Of a stretch of 64,000 nucleotides of DNA, positions 1 to 9,065 are shown in pieces. The stretch is from NCBI GenBank assembly GCA_938011325.1, contig CALLUD010000006.1, forward strand, positions 310,001 through 374,000, given 5' to 3'. The position numbers were made by a program, and so were the translations under genes. Below the pieces are notes generated by a model that saw nothing but the letters and a program-made list of their open reading frames with translations, was not told the origin of the DNA and searched no databases. This stretch comes from an uncultured Spartobacteria bacterium (GTDB taxonomy: Bacteria; Verrucomicrobiota; Verrucomicrobiia; Chthoniobacterales; JAATET01). How positions within the stretch are numbered: the stretch's first letter is position 1; each line of letters begins with the position of its first letter.

Positions 1-435
1 GTTGCCGAAGGCCTCAAGACCTTGCTGGCCGATACCTACGCCCTCCTCGGCCAGACCCATCTCGCCCACTGGAATGTCGAAGGGCCCGCCTTCTTCGCCC
101 TGCACGCCGCGTTCCAGACCCAGTATGAAGAGCTGTTCACCGCGGTCGACGAGATCGCCGAGCGCCTGCGCGCCCTCGACTTCTACGCTCCCGGCGGTCT
201 CAGCGCCCTCGCAAAGGCATCCGGCATTCGCGAAATGGAGGCCGGCGCCGCCCCGGCGAAGGATTTCGTCGCGCACCTCATCGAGGGGCACGAAACCCTC
301 CTCGCCGGCGCCCACGAGCTTCGTGACACCTGCGACACCGCCAAGGACCTCGAAACCCAGGACCTGGTGATCGCGCGGATTCAGGCCCATGAGAAGACCC
401 TCTGGATGCTCAAGAGCTTCCTGAAGAATCTCTGA
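1..435 (+). CDS. dps: Dps-family ferritin-like protein (5' end cut by window)
   Basis: The reading frame is open from base 1 to the stop at 433-435, so the N-terminus lies outside the window. The visible 144 residues have the Dps/ferritin helical pattern: His and His-Trp-Asn in the first helix (HLAHWNV), then Asp and Glu spaced as in the Dps ferroxidase site (DEIAE), then a long helix rich in Glu/His. Dps proteins form dodecamers that oxidise and store iron and protect DNA under oxidative or starvation stress. A clear hairpin terminator follows, so this is the end of its transcript. Assignment to the Dps/DNA-protection branch rather than another ferritin branch rests on these motifs only. Confidence 0.85.
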   Translation, partial: VAEGLKTLLADTYALLGQTHLAHWNVEGPAFFALHAAFQTQYEELFTAVDEIAERLRALDFYAPGGLSALAKASGIREMEAGAAPAKDFVAHLIEGHETLLAGAHELRDTCDTAKDLETQDLVIARIQAHEKTLWMLKSFLKNL

Positions 436-466
436 GTCAACTTCCCGAGCCAAAGCTCTTTCAGAC

Positions 467-497
467 GGCCGCCTTCCCACCGGAGGGCGGCCTTTTT
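467..497 (+). terminator. Rho-independent terminator after dps
   Basis: A perfect 7-bp GC-rich stem (GGCCGCC / GGCGGCC) with a 12-nt loop is followed at once by five T residues at 493-497. It lies 32 bases after the dps stop. Confidence 0.85.
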
Positions 498-505
498 GAT
501 GTCCA

Positions 506-982
506 ATGGAAATCCCTATTGCGATTGAATCTCAATCGCGTAAATTTGGGGTCATGGCTTTTGATCGGGAAACGGCATCGACCCCTTCCACCTCGTGGCG
601 GGTGGACGCGGCTCGCATTGTCGAGGAGCTCTTTCGCGAGGCCCCGACTGACGCCTGGGACCTCCTTCTCGACCTCCGGCAGAACCTGTTATACGGCTCC
701 GATTGGGGCCGCACTCTCGATATTTTTCTCGCCTGTCGCGAGCAGCTCGAGCTCGACCAGTATCTTCCGTTTTTCCGTCTCCGGCGCCTTCTCGCCTCGA
801 GCTTGAAGCTCGAAGCCCTTTCCCACACCGGTTCTCTGGAAGTCCGCTCGCTGGCGGAGCTTCTGCGCCGCCGTCCTCGCTCACTGGCGGACTTGGAGCG
901 CACGGTCCGGCGGGAGCTTTTCGAGCACTCGCTCGAAATCACCGCCTGCAACGTGCCGCTTCGCCTCGTCGAGCGCGCCTGA
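506..982 (+). CDS. Hypothetical protein, 158 aa
   Basis: An open frame of 158 codons with no family I recognise. The product is soluble, with no signal peptide or membrane segment, and is rich in Leu, Arg and Glu with a predicted helical character. The listed start is only 8 bases after the terminator T-run, which leaves no room for a leader. An in-frame ATG at 554 (MAFDRE, 142 aa) is therefore an equally good or better start. The frame covers the region better than the competing frames, which are low-complexity Arg/Ser-rich. It stands alone between dps and the uronate operon. Confidence 0.55.
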   Translation: MEIPIAIESQSRKFGVMAFDRETASTPSTSWRVDAARIVEELFREAPTDAWDLLLDLRQNLLYGSDWGRTLDIFLACREQLELDQYLPFFRLRRLLASSLKLEALSHTGSLEVRSLAELLRRRPRSLADLERTVRRELFEHSLEITACNVPLRLVERA

Positions 983-1125
983 TCGGCATTGGATCTTCGG
1001 GCTTTGCCGTGGACAGACGGCGACCGAATATCTATATTTCCTGACGCAAATTTTAAATAGAACCGGAGCCCGCCAGAAGAGAGACGCGGCACGCCGCTCG
1101 ACTTTCATCCGGGATCCCCTCCGCA

Positions 1126-2556
1126 ATGCCAGCCGCCCTCTCCCCTCTGAAGTCCTCCCAGCCGGTCCTGAGCGACGATTTTCTTCTGGAGACAAAAACC
1201 GCCCGCCGGCTCTTTCACGAAATCGCCGCCGGGCTGCCGATCGTCGATTTTCACAACCACCTCCCACCCGCGGACATCGCCGCCAACCGCCAGTTCGCAA
1301 ACCTCTGGGAGGCGTGGCTCGAAGGCGATCACTACAAGTGGCGGGCGATGCGCGCCCACGGCATCCCCGAGCATCTGATTTCGGGCGACAGCTCTCCACG
1401 CGAGAAATTTCTGGCATGGGCCGAAACGGTGTCGGCGACCTGGCGCAGCCCGCTCTACCATTGGACGCACCTCGAGCTCGCCCGCTATTTCGACATCCAG
1501 GTGGAGCTCACTCCCGAGACCGCGCAGGAGATTTGGGACGCCACCGAGACGCGACTGGCCGAGCCTCAGATGTCCACCCGCGGCCTCCTCGAGCAGCAGG
1601 GCGTTGAGATTGTTTGCACAACCGACGACCCGGCGGACCCGCTGCCTCATCATGAATCGTTTGCGCAGGAAACCTCGGCATTCCGCATGTTTCCGACGTT
1701 CCGTCCGGATGCCGGCATGGCTCTCACCGATCTCCCCGCGTGGAACGCCTGGGTTGACCGCCTCGCGGCAACCGCGCAAACCCCCATCGCCGACTTCGCC
1801 GATTTCCTCAGCGCACTGAAACGCCGTCACGATGCCTTCCACACGCTGGGCGCGCGTTTCTCGGACCACGGCCTCACCGCGATCCCCTTCGCAACCGCCA
1901 CCGATGCCGAGGTCGATACCATTTTCAAAAAGGCACGTTCCGGAGTTGAAACATCGAGCGAGGAGAGGGCGAAGTTCGTCACGCGCGTTCTCCTCGAAAT
2001 CGGCCGGTGGAATCACGCGCGCGGCTGGACCATGCAGCTCCACCTCGGCCCCATTCGCAACAACAGCACGCGCATGTTCCGAACCCTCGGTCGCGACGCC
2101 GGGTTCGATTCCATCGGCGATTTCCGGCAAATCGAAACGCTCGCCGCGTTCCTGGATGCGCTCGACGTGGATGACCAGCTGCCCCGCGTCGTGCTTTACA
2201 ACGTGGACCCCGCAATGACCTACCCGTTTGCCGCAATGGCCGCGAATTTCAACGGCGGCGGCATCCCCGGCAAGGTCCAGCTCGGCGCGGCATGGTGGTT
2301 TCTCGATCAAAAGGACGGCATCGAGTGGAACCTCGATGCGATCTCGAATCTCGGCCTGCTGCGCCATTTCATCGGCATGATCACCGACTCCCGCTCGTTC
2401 CTCTCGTTCCCGCGGCACGAGTATTTCCGCCGCATCCTCTGCAACAAACTCGGCCACGACGTGGAGCGCGGTCTTCTTCCCGCAAATTTCGACCGTCTCA
2501 CCGAATACCTCGTGCACATCTGCCACCGAAATGCCCGCGCCCGATTCCAGCACTGA
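1126..2556 (+). CDS. uxaC: Glucuronate isomerase
   Basis: Glucuronate isomerase interconverts D-glucuronate with D-fructuronate and D-galacturonate with D-tagaturonate, the first step of hexuronate catabolism in the cytoplasm. The 476-residue protein has the normal family length. Its N-terminus carries the amidohydrolase-fold metal motif D41-F-H43-N-H45, and the middle and C-terminal blocks are typical of UxaC (the TTDDP segment near 167, the AWWFxDQKxG segment near 387). It is first in an operon: the next start lies inside its 3' end (26-bp overlap), and a third gene overlaps the second by one base. The start follows a 143-bp gap that must hold the promoter. Confidence 0.95.
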   Translation: MPAALSPLKSSQPVLSDDFLLETKTARRLFHEIAAGLPIVDFHNHLPPADIAANRQFANLWEAWLEGDHYKWRAMRAHGIPEHLISGDSSPREKFLAWAETVSATWRSPLYHWTHLELARYFDIQVELTPETAQEIWDATETRLAEPQMSTRGLLEQQGVEIVCTTDDPADPLPHHESFAQETSAFRMFPTFRPDAGMALTDLPAWNAWVDRLAATAQTPIADFADFLSALKRRHDAFHTLGARFSDHGLTAIPFATATDAEVDTIFKKARSGVETSSEERAKFVTRVLLEIGRWNHARGWTMQLHLGPIRNNSTRMFRTLGRDAGFDSIGDFRQIETLAAFLDALDVDDQLPRVVLYNVDPAMTYPFAAMAANFNGGGIPGKVQLGAAWWFLDQKDGIEWNLDAISNLGLLRHFIGMITDSRSFLSFPRHEYFRRILCNKLGHDVERGLLPANFDRLTEYLVHICHRNARARFQH

Positions 2557-3358
2557 TCTCTTTTCGCTCAACGGCCAGGTCGCCGTCGTCATCGGCGGCA
2601 CGGGCGGCCTCGGAGGAAGCATCGCCTCGGCACTCGCCGCGGCGGGAGCCACGGTGGCCGTTTGCGGTCGTTCCGCGGAGCGCGGCAATGCCCGCGTCGA
2701 GCAGATCCTTAACGACGGGGGCGCCGCCCGTTTCTTTTCGATCGACGCAATGTCGCGCGAAAGCCTCGCCGGGGCTCACAAGGCGATCACCACAGCACTC
2801 GGTCCGCCCGCGATTCTCGTGAACGCCGCCGGCGGAACCGACCCGCGTGCCATCGCGGACGCCGCCAATCCGGTCGAGAATCTTCCGCTCGATGCCTGGC
2901 AGGCAAATTTCGATCTCAACCTCGTGGGCGGCGCGCTCCTGCCCTGCCAGGAATTTGGCCCGGGCATGGTCGAGCGAAAGGCCGGCAGCATCATCAACAT
3001 CGCCAGCGTCTCCGCGCACATCCCGCTTTCCCGCGTCGTCGCCTACTCCGCATCCAAGGCCGCGGTGCTCAGCCTTACAAAATTCCTCGCCCGCGAGTGG
3101 GCGCCGCACAACGTGCGCGTGAACTCGATCACTCCCGGCTTCTTTCCGACCGAGCAAAACCGCCACCTCCTGTTTCACCAGGACGGCTCACCGACGCCCC
3201 GCACGCAATCCATCCTCTCGCACACGCCGATGGGACGTTTCGGCTCCGCGCACGAACTCGCCGGCGCGGCAATCTTTCTCGCGTCGCAACGCGCGAGCGG
3301 CTTCGTCACCGGAGCCGACATTTGCGTGGACGGAGGTTTCCTCAGCCAGACGATTTAA
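2531..3358 (+). CDS. SDR-family oxidoreductase, probable fructuronate/mannonate reductase
   Basis: A classical short-chain dehydrogenase of 275 aa. The nucleotide-binding glycine motif is GGTGGLGG at 22-29 and the catalytic pair is Y172/K176 in YSASK, preceded by the Ser of IASVS. SDR-type D-mannonate oxidoreductases reduce fructuronate to mannonate and often sit beside uxaC, so this is the likely role; the sequence alone shows only an NAD(P)-dependent SDR. Its start overlaps uxaC by 26 bp and its TAA stop shares a base with the next ATG, so the three genes are translationally coupled. Another sugar-acid substrate cannot be excluded. Confidence 0.85.
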   Translation: MPAPDSSTDLFSLNGQVAVVIGGTGGLGGSIASALAAAGATVAVCGRSAERGNARVEQILNDGGAARFFSIDAMSRESLAGAHKAITTALGPPAILVNAAGGTDPRAIADAANPVENLPLDAWQANFDLNLVGGALLPCQEFGPGMVERKAGSIINIASVSAHIPLSRVVAYSASKAAVLSLTKFLAREWAPHNVRVNSITPGFFPTEQNRHLLFHQDGSPTPRTQSILSHTPMGRFGSAHELAGAAIFLASQRASGFVTGADICVDGGFLSQTI

Positions 3359-4629
3359 TGAGCGTTTTCTCCGCGTCGAGCGCCGGTTCCCTCACGCCCG
3401 AACAGGTCGAGGAGGTCGTCGCGAATTTCGTCACCGCGTCCCACCTCGCAGACGAGCGCGTGCTGCTCATCGTGCCCGACAACACGCGCACCGCGCCCGT
3501 TGGCCAGCTCTTCAAATTGCTGCACCGGCAACTTACCGGTCGCGTGCGCAAACTCGACGTGCTCATCGCACTCGGCACCCACCCGCCACTGAGCGACGAA
3601 GCCATCGAGCGGCGCCTTGAAATCACCGCAGAGGAGCGCCGCACGACGTATCGCGACGTCGAGATATTCAATCACACATGGGATCAGCCCCACACGCTGC
3701 GCGAAATCGGCGTCATCTCCGCGGATGAGATCGCGCAACTGTCCGAGGGGCGTTTCGCCATCGATGTGCCGGTCCACATCAACCGCCGCATTGACGACTA
3801 CGACACGCTTCTCATCATCGGCCCCGTGTTCCCTCACGAGGTCGTCGGGTTCTCGGGCGGCAACAAATACTTTTTCCCAGGCATCAGCGGCGCCGGCATC
3901 CTCAATTTCTTTCACTGGCTCGGCGCCGTGGTCACGAACCCGATGATCATCGGAAACAAATGGACGCCCGTGCGAAAGGTCGTCGATCGCGCCGCGGATT
4001 TCATCGAGCAACGGCGGCTGTGCCTGGCAGCGGTCGTCGACGGCCCGCGTTTTGCGGGACTCTTCGCCGGCACGCCGGAGGAGGCGTGGGATGCCGCCAG
4101 CGATCTTTCCTCGGAGATCCATATCACGTGGAAGGATCGCCCGTTTCACACGGTCCTCTCGTGTGCTCCTCCGATGTATGACGAGCTCTGGGTCGCCGGC
4201 AAATGCATGTATAAACTTGAGCCGGTTGTCGCTGACGGTGGCGAGCTGATCATCTATGCACCGCATCTTCGCGAAGTTTCCGAGGTCCACGGGGCGCTCA
4301 TTCGCGAGATCGGCTATCACTGCCGCGACTACTTCCTCGCGCAATGGGACCGGTTCAAGAACTACCCATGGGGTGTCCTCGCACATTCGACACACGTCTT
4401 CGGCATCGGCACCTACCGCGATGGTGTGGAAACACCACGAATCCGCGTTACCCTCGCAACGCAGATCCCGGAGTCCGAATGCCGGCAGATCAATCTCGGC
4501 TATCGCGACCCGGAGACGATCAACCCCGCGGACTTTGCCGGACGCGAAGTCGAGGGCATTCTTCACGTGCCGAAAGCCGGCGAGCGGCTCTTCCATCTGC
4601 GCCAGCGGCCTGCGTGGGCCGGCGGCTGA
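3358..4629 (+). CDS. LarA-type nickel-dependent 2-hydroxyacid racemase/epimerase
   Basis: 423 aa of the lactate racemase LarA superfamily (DUF2088), whose members use a nickel-pincer nucleotide cofactor to racemise or epimerise 2-hydroxyacids. The family's catalytic blocks are visible: D41-N-T-R44, G-T-H75, and H160-E-V-V-G-F-S-G-G-N-K170, where the Lys is the expected covalent cofactor site and the two His are the proton-transfer residues. The ATG overlaps the SDR stop by one base (TAATG), so I prefer it to longer in-frame starts inside the SDR gene. Known LarA homologues include gluconate 2-epimerases. Next to uxaC and a mannonate-type reductase, a mannonate/gluconate 2-epimerase role is attractive but inferred. 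The cofactor genes larB, larC and larE are not in this window. Confidence 0.85.
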   Translation: MSVFSASSAGSLTPEQVEEVVANFVTASHLADERVLLIVPDNTRTAPVGQLFKLLHRQLTGRVRKLDVLIALGTHPPLSDEAIERRLEITAEERRTTYRDVEIFNHTWDQPHTLREIGVISADEIAQLSEGRFAIDVPVHINRRIDDYDTLLIIGPVFPHEVVGFSGGNKYFFPGISGAGILNFFHWLGAVVTNPMIIGNKWTPVRKVVDRAADFIEQRRLCLAAVVDGPRFAGLFAGTPEEAWDAASDLSSEIHITWKDRPFHTVLSCAPPMYDELWVAGKCMYKLEPVVADGGELIIYAPHLREVSEVHGALIREIGYHCRDYFLAQWDRFKNYPWGVLAHSTHVFGIGTYRDGVETPRIRVTLATQIPESECRQINLGYRDPETINPADFAGREVEGILHVPKAGERLFHLRQRPAWAGG

Positions 4630-4642
4630 CGCCAAGAACCGC

Positions 4643-7600
4643 CTACTTCTCGCAGGTGAACCGGTATTTTCCGGAAACCACGGAAAGGTAGGTCCTGCCG
4701 TTTTCCGTTCGGAGCGGCTTCACGCCCTTTACCTCCGACAACGGCTTGCCGCCTTCGCGAAGGCTGGCCGCCTTCTCCGTCGGAAGCACCACCGTCGCCG
4801 TGGAACCCACCGGCACCATGCAATCAAGCGTCAGCTTGTTTCCCGCCAGTTTCCACGCGCTGCCGGCCGTGCCTCGCGCGGTTTCGACACGCGCCTTCAC
4901 TTCGGTGAATTTCCCGCCAATCTGCGGCTCGATCCAGAGCTTGCGATAGGCCGGCGCGGATGAATCCATCCCCACGCCCGCCAGCGAATCGAACATCCAC
5001 TGTCCGCACGAGCCGAGCGAGTAGTGGTTGAAGGAGTTCATGCCCGGATCCTGAAATCCCTTCTCCGGAGTCCAGCCGTCCCAGCGCTCCCAGATCGTCG
5101 TGGCGCCGTGCTCGACGGAAAACAGCCACGACGGAAACGTCGTTTGCGTAAGCAACGTCAGTGCGACATCGGAGTAGCCCATGTCGGTGAGCACCGGGAG
5201 GAGATAGCTCACGCCGAGGAAGCCCGTGGACAGATGATTGCCCTTCTCGCGAATGTCCTCGACGAGATGCTGCGCCGCCTTCTCCCGCAGATCGTCGGGC
5301 AGTAGATTGAATCTCAGCGCCATCAAATACGACGTCTGCGTCTCGCCCTCCACGCGACCGTCGGACTTCACGTATTTTTCGATGAAGGCCTTCTTGATGT
5401 CCTCGAAGAGCTGCCGGTATTTCGCCGCGTCGTCGTCCCGACCGAGCACCTTCGCCGCGCGGGAGAGAAGATCCGTCGAATAGGCGAAATACGCCGTGCC
5501 GATGACCTCCTTGGGCGTGTTGGCATTGATCGAGAGCCAGTCGCCGTGATCATTCCCTCGATCGCGATCGCGAATCAACCCGGTCGAGTTCGCTTTGCAC
5601 CACTCGATCCACCGGACCATCGCGTCGTAGTGCCGCTCGAGAATTCGCGTGTCTCCATAGACCTCGTAGATCGTCCACGGGCAGATGACTCCCGCGTCTC
5701 CCCACCCGGGTGTGCCGCCGAATTCAATGACTCGCGGGGCGACGTCGGGGAATCGTCCGTCCTCGAACTGCGCGTCGGAAACATCGATCAGCCACTTCGT
5801 GAAAAATGCCGCCACGTCAGCGTTCTCGGTCGCCGTGCGAATGAACACCTGTGCATCGCCCAGCCAGCCGAGGCGCTCGTTGCGCTGCGGGCAATCGGTC
5901 GGCACGCTGAGGTAGTTGCCACGCTGACCCCACACAATGTTCGACCAGAGCTGATTGATCATCGGATCGGAGCAGGAAAACTCGCCGGTCATCGGAGTGT
6001 CCGAGCCGATGACGACGCCGGTGACCATGTCGGGTGTCGGCTTTTTATCGAGCCCCTTGATCTCCACGTAACGAAAGCCGGTGAAGAAAAACAGCGGCTC
6101 CCAGACTTCCTCACCGCCGCCCTTCGCGATGTAGGTGTTCACACAGGGAGCATCGCGGTAGTTGTCCGTATAAAACGATCCGTCGGTGTTCAGCATCTCG
6201 GCATGCCGGATCGTGATCTCGGTGCCCGCCGGGACGTTCACTCTGATGCGGACACGCCCGACCATGTTCTGGCCGAGGTCAACAATCCACGCTCCATCCC
6301 GGCTCTTCACCTCGCGGGCGGGCAGTTCCGTGAGCACCCGCACCGGCTCCGACGGCTGCCACACGATCGGCGCGCTGTCGCCTTCACGCAGCTTCGCGTT
6401 TGCCCACCTGGAATCATCGACCTTCGTGTCGTCCCAGCCGGGCACTTCCAGCCGCGCGTCGTAGGACTCCCCATCCAGCATGTCCGAATGGAGGATCGGG
6501 CCCTTGTGCGCCTTCCACGATTCGTCGGTGGCGACCACCTGTGTGGTGCCGTCCTCGAAATCGATCTCGAGGTCCGCTTTCAGCGCATTGCGGTCGCCGT
6601 AAATCTTCGCGGACCATGCGACGCGGCCCGAGAACCATCCGTCGCCAAGCATCGTCGCCAGCGCATTCGCGCCCGGCTTCACAAGGTCGGTGACGTCATA
6701 GACCTGATACATCACCCGCTTTTTGTAATCGGTCCATTCCGGCGCCAGCTCGCGATCGCCCACCTTTTTTCCATTGAGGTGAAATTGATAGAGCCCCAGC
6801 GCGGTGGCGCGAAGCCTCGCACGCTTGATCGGCTTGTCATCGACGGAAAACGTCTTCCGCAGGATCGGCACCGGCCGCGGCCCCTGCATGACGACATCCT
6901 TCCCCCAGACGCCCTCTCCAAAATCGGCAACCTCCTGCGCATCGACCTTCGTGCCCGACGACTCGCGCGACACCTTCCATTGCGCATCCGTCACCACTTC
7001 CAGCGGGACCTCGCCCGCTTGCTGAATCACCACCTTCGCGCAAAGTCCCGCCTCGCCGCCGTTGTCGACGACCTTGATCGACAAAACATTTTCGCCCGGC
7101 TTGAGCAGGGGGCGGAGGTCGAAAATCCGCGGGTGCCTCCAGTTATTCTTCTCATCCAGCGGGCTGACCATCCTGCCATTCAGCAGGACCTCGAACATGT
7201 CGTCCGCCGTGATCGTCAGTTTCGCCGATTCGAGCTTTCCGTTCGGCAGATCGAACCTGCGTTCGAAATGCCGCACGTTTCCATCACCGAATTTCCAGAT
7301 CCATTTTGCCCCCGCGAGGTCCGGCCCGTCGGGCGAGCGCGTCAATTCGTCCGGAGCCTCGATCCACTTTCCTTTCCAGTCCTCCGGCTTGAGCAGCCCC
7401 ATTTCCCAGGTCGCCGGCTCGCTCCAATCGGAGGCCTCGCCCGCACCGTCCCACACGCGCACCTTCCACCACACCTGCTGTTTGGAGGCCAGCGGCCTGC
7501 CCTCGTAAACGATCTGCGAATTCTCCGGCGACTCGACCTTCGCGGTGTCCCACAAATCCCCGGAATCCTTCGCCAGCTCCTCCGGCGATGAGGCGACCAG

Positions 7601-7792
7601 AATTTGATAGCCCGTCTGCTCCGCGCCCCGCTCCTCCGATCGCGCCACCCAGCTCAGCCGCGGCTTTTCCTCGCCCACACCGAGCGGATTCTCGAGATAC
7701 TCGCAACGAAGCGTGTCGACTCGCAGGGTCCCTGCGGCGAGTCCGGTGGCGGCCTGCAAAAGAACCGCTGCGAAAAGGAGGAGCTGTTTCAT
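4643..7792 (-). CDS. Secreted alpha-L-rhamnosidase, GH78
   Basis: A 1,049-residue glycoside hydrolase family 78 enzyme that cleaves terminal alpha-L-rhamnose from glycosides and polysaccharides. It begins with a signal peptide (MKQLLLFAAVLLQAATGLAA). An N-terminal fibronectin-like region and the beta-sandwich domains follow. The (alpha/alpha)6 catalytic domain starts around residue 600, with the family blocks DCPQRNERLGW, GDW and GATTIWERWDGW, which contain the acidic catalytic residues. A C-terminal beta-domain closes the protein. It is the last gene of a minus-strand unit with rhaT and the aldolase fusion; the rhaT stop overlaps its start by 4 bp. This placement supplies the transporter and catabolic genes with their substrate. 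Confidence 0.95.
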   Translation of the reverse strand: MKQLLLFAAVLLQAATGLAAGTLRVDTLRCEYLENPLGVGEEKPRLSWVARSEERGAEQTGYQILVASSPEELAKDSGDLWDTAKVESPENSQIVYEGRPLASKQQVWWKVRVWDGAGEASDWSEPATWEMGLLKPEDWKGKWIEAPDELTRSPDGPDLAGAKWIWKFGDGNVRHFERRFDLPNGKLESAKLTITADDMFEVLLNGRMVSPLDEKNNWRHPRIFDLRPLLKPGENVLSIKVVDNGGEAGLCAKVVIQQAGEVPLEVVTDAQWKVSRESSGTKVDAQEVADFGEGVWGKDVVMQGPRPVPILRKTFSVDDKPIKRARLRATALGLYQFHLNGKKVGDRELAPEWTDYKKRVMYQVYDVTDLVKPGANALATMLGDGWFSGRVAWSAKIYGDRNALKADLEIDFEDGTTQVVATDESWKAHKGPILHSDMLDGESYDARLEVPGWDDTKVDDSRWANAKLREGDSAPIVWQPSEPVRVLTELPAREVKSRDGAWIVDLGQNMVGRVRIRVNVPAGTEITIRHAEMLNTDGSFYTDNYRDAPCVNTYIAKGGGEEVWEPLFFFTGFRYVEIKGLDKKPTPDMVTGVVIGSDTPMTGEFSCSDPMINQLWSNIVWGQRGNYLSVPTDCPQRNERLGWLGDAQVFIRTATENADVAAFFTKWLIDVSDAQFEDGRFPDVAPRVIEFGGTPGWGDAGVICPWTIYEVYGDTRILERHYDAMVRWIEWCKANSTGLIRDRDRGNDHGDWLSINANTPKEVIGTAYFAYSTDLLSRAAKVLGRDDDAAKYRQLFEDIKKAFIEKYVKSDGRVEGETQTSYLMALRFNLLPDDLREKAAQHLVEDIREKGNHLSTGFLGVSYLLPVLTDMGYSDVALTLLTQTTFPSWLFSVEHGATTIWERWDGWTPEKGFQDPGMNSFNHYSLGSCGQWMFDSLAGVGMDSSAPAYRKLWIEPQIGGKFTEVKARVETARGTAGSAWKLAGNKLTLDCMVPVGSTATVVLPTEKAASLREGGKPLSEVKGVKPLRTENGRTYLSVVSGKYRFTCEK

Positions 7793-9045
7793 GAATACGA
7801 AGTGATGGAATTGGAATGGCCCGTCGCCCGGACAACCTCGGCCGGTTCAGGACTGCTGCTTCTGGATTTGAGCCACGTGCCGGCCCCGATGATGATCGTG
7901 GACAACACGAGCGTCGCGATGCCGAGGGCGATCAGCACGTGAGCCTTCCGGCTCGCGCCCTTCCACTCGTGGAGAATCCATCCCCACATGGTGCTGAAGA
8001 TGATGATGCTCGCCATGTGGAGGGTCCAGCTGGCGAAGCCGAACTCGCCCATTTGGGTCTCGCCCATCGTGTAGAAGAAAAACTGGAAATACCACGTCGT
8101 CCCCGCGAGCGCCGAAAACAGGTAGTTCCCCAGCAGCGGCACCCGCAGATCGTTCGTATTCGGCTTCCGGGCAAAATCCCCGGCCACTTCGCTCACGAGA
8201 TCCGACGCGGGGTCCCCGTGCTCCGCGTTGCCCACCGTTCGCCGGGCATCCTCGGGACGCGCGGTCGCCCGGAAATACTGGCCATACGAGCGATTTCGGA
8301 AATTCAGAAACAGGCACCACAGGAAATTGGTGGTGAAGCCGCCGAGCAGCACCACGACCAGCTTCGGAAGGCCGGTCCAGAGCGTGGACGTGCCTGCGTC
8401 CGCCGAGGTCACGCCGATCGGCGCGCCCGCGGTGAGCGCAAACGAAAAACACGCGCTCATGATTCCCGAGAACGTCGCCACGGCGATTCCCAGCGGGAAG
8501 TTGAATTCGGCGATCGCCTTCTTCTTCTCCTCCGCGGGCATCTCTCGCTCCTTCGTCAATCCCGCAAGCGCCGCGATGAAAATGCCAAGCAGACAGACGG
8601 CGACGCCCAGGAGTGTGATCTGTCCCGGCAACGCCGACGCGATTTCCACGATGTTTTCGGCAACCGGAATTCCGGGCATGAAGACCTTGAGAATCGGCGG
8701 AAGCAGCGTGCCGAATGCCGCGCAGTATCCCAGCGCGACGCCCATGCCGAGCGACATGCCGAGATAGCGCATCGTGAGGCCAAACGTCAGCCCGCCGAAG
8801 CCCCAGAGCACGCCGAAGAGATACGTCCACCACAGCGTGGATGCCGATTGTTTCAGCAGCACGCCGAAGAGGTCGTTCGTCATCAGCGCTGCAAACAGCA
8901 GCGGGCAGATGATCCAGCTGAAGATGCCCCCGACGAGCCAGTAGGTTTCCCAGGACCATTTCCGCACGCCGCGATACGGCACGTAGAAACTGCCCGAGGC
9001 CAGGCCGCCGAGCCAATGGAAGAAGACGCCTAGAATGGGTGACAT
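7789..9045 (-). CDS. rhaT: L-rhamnose-proton symporter
   Basis: A 418-residue polytopic inner-membrane protein with about ten hydrophobic segments. It carries the RhaT-family N-terminus (FHWLGGLASGSFYVPYR) and the KxWSWE segment near residue 30. RhaT takes up L-rhamnose with a proton. It is longer than the roughly 340 aa of the enterobacterial protein because of a hydrophilic insert around residues 250-290 (Arg/Asp/Glu-rich). The gene lies between the rhamnosidase (4-bp overlap) and the aldolase fusion (20-bp gap), consistent with one rhamnose transcript. Confidence 0.93.
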   Translation of the reverse strand: MSPILGVFFHWLGGLASGSFYVPYRGVRKWSWETYWLVGGIFSWIICPLLFAALMTNDLFGVLLKQSASTLWWTYLFGVLWGFGGLTFGLTMRYLGMSLGMGVALGYCAAFGTLLPPILKVFMPGIPVAENIVEIASALPGQITLLGVAVCLLGIFIAALAGLTKEREMPAEEKKKAIAEFNFPLGIAVATFSGIMSACFSFALTAGAPIGVTSADAGTSTLWTGLPKLVVVLLGGFTTNFLWCLFLNFRNRSYGQYFRATARPEDARRTVGNAEHGDPASDLVSEVAGDFARKPNTNDLRVPLLGNYLFSALAGTTWYFQFFFYTMGETQMGEFGFASWTLHMASIIIFSTMWGWILHEWKGASRKAHVLIALGIATLVLSTIIIGAGTWLKSRSSSPEPAEVVRATGHSNSITSYS

Positions 9046-9065
9046 AGGGGGGAACTGGGAAAATG

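Noticed and set aside
3097..3357. Longer start for the LarA-like gene inside the SDR gene
   Set aside because: These codons lie in another frame of the SDR gene and give an Arg/His-rich prefix; the ATG at 3358 overlaps the SDR stop and starts the family domain.
5546..7591. 681-aa plus-strand open frame opposite the rhamnosidase
   Set aside because: It is the antisense of a clear GH78 gene; its His/Arg/Asp-rich composition is typical of shadow frames in GC-rich DNA.
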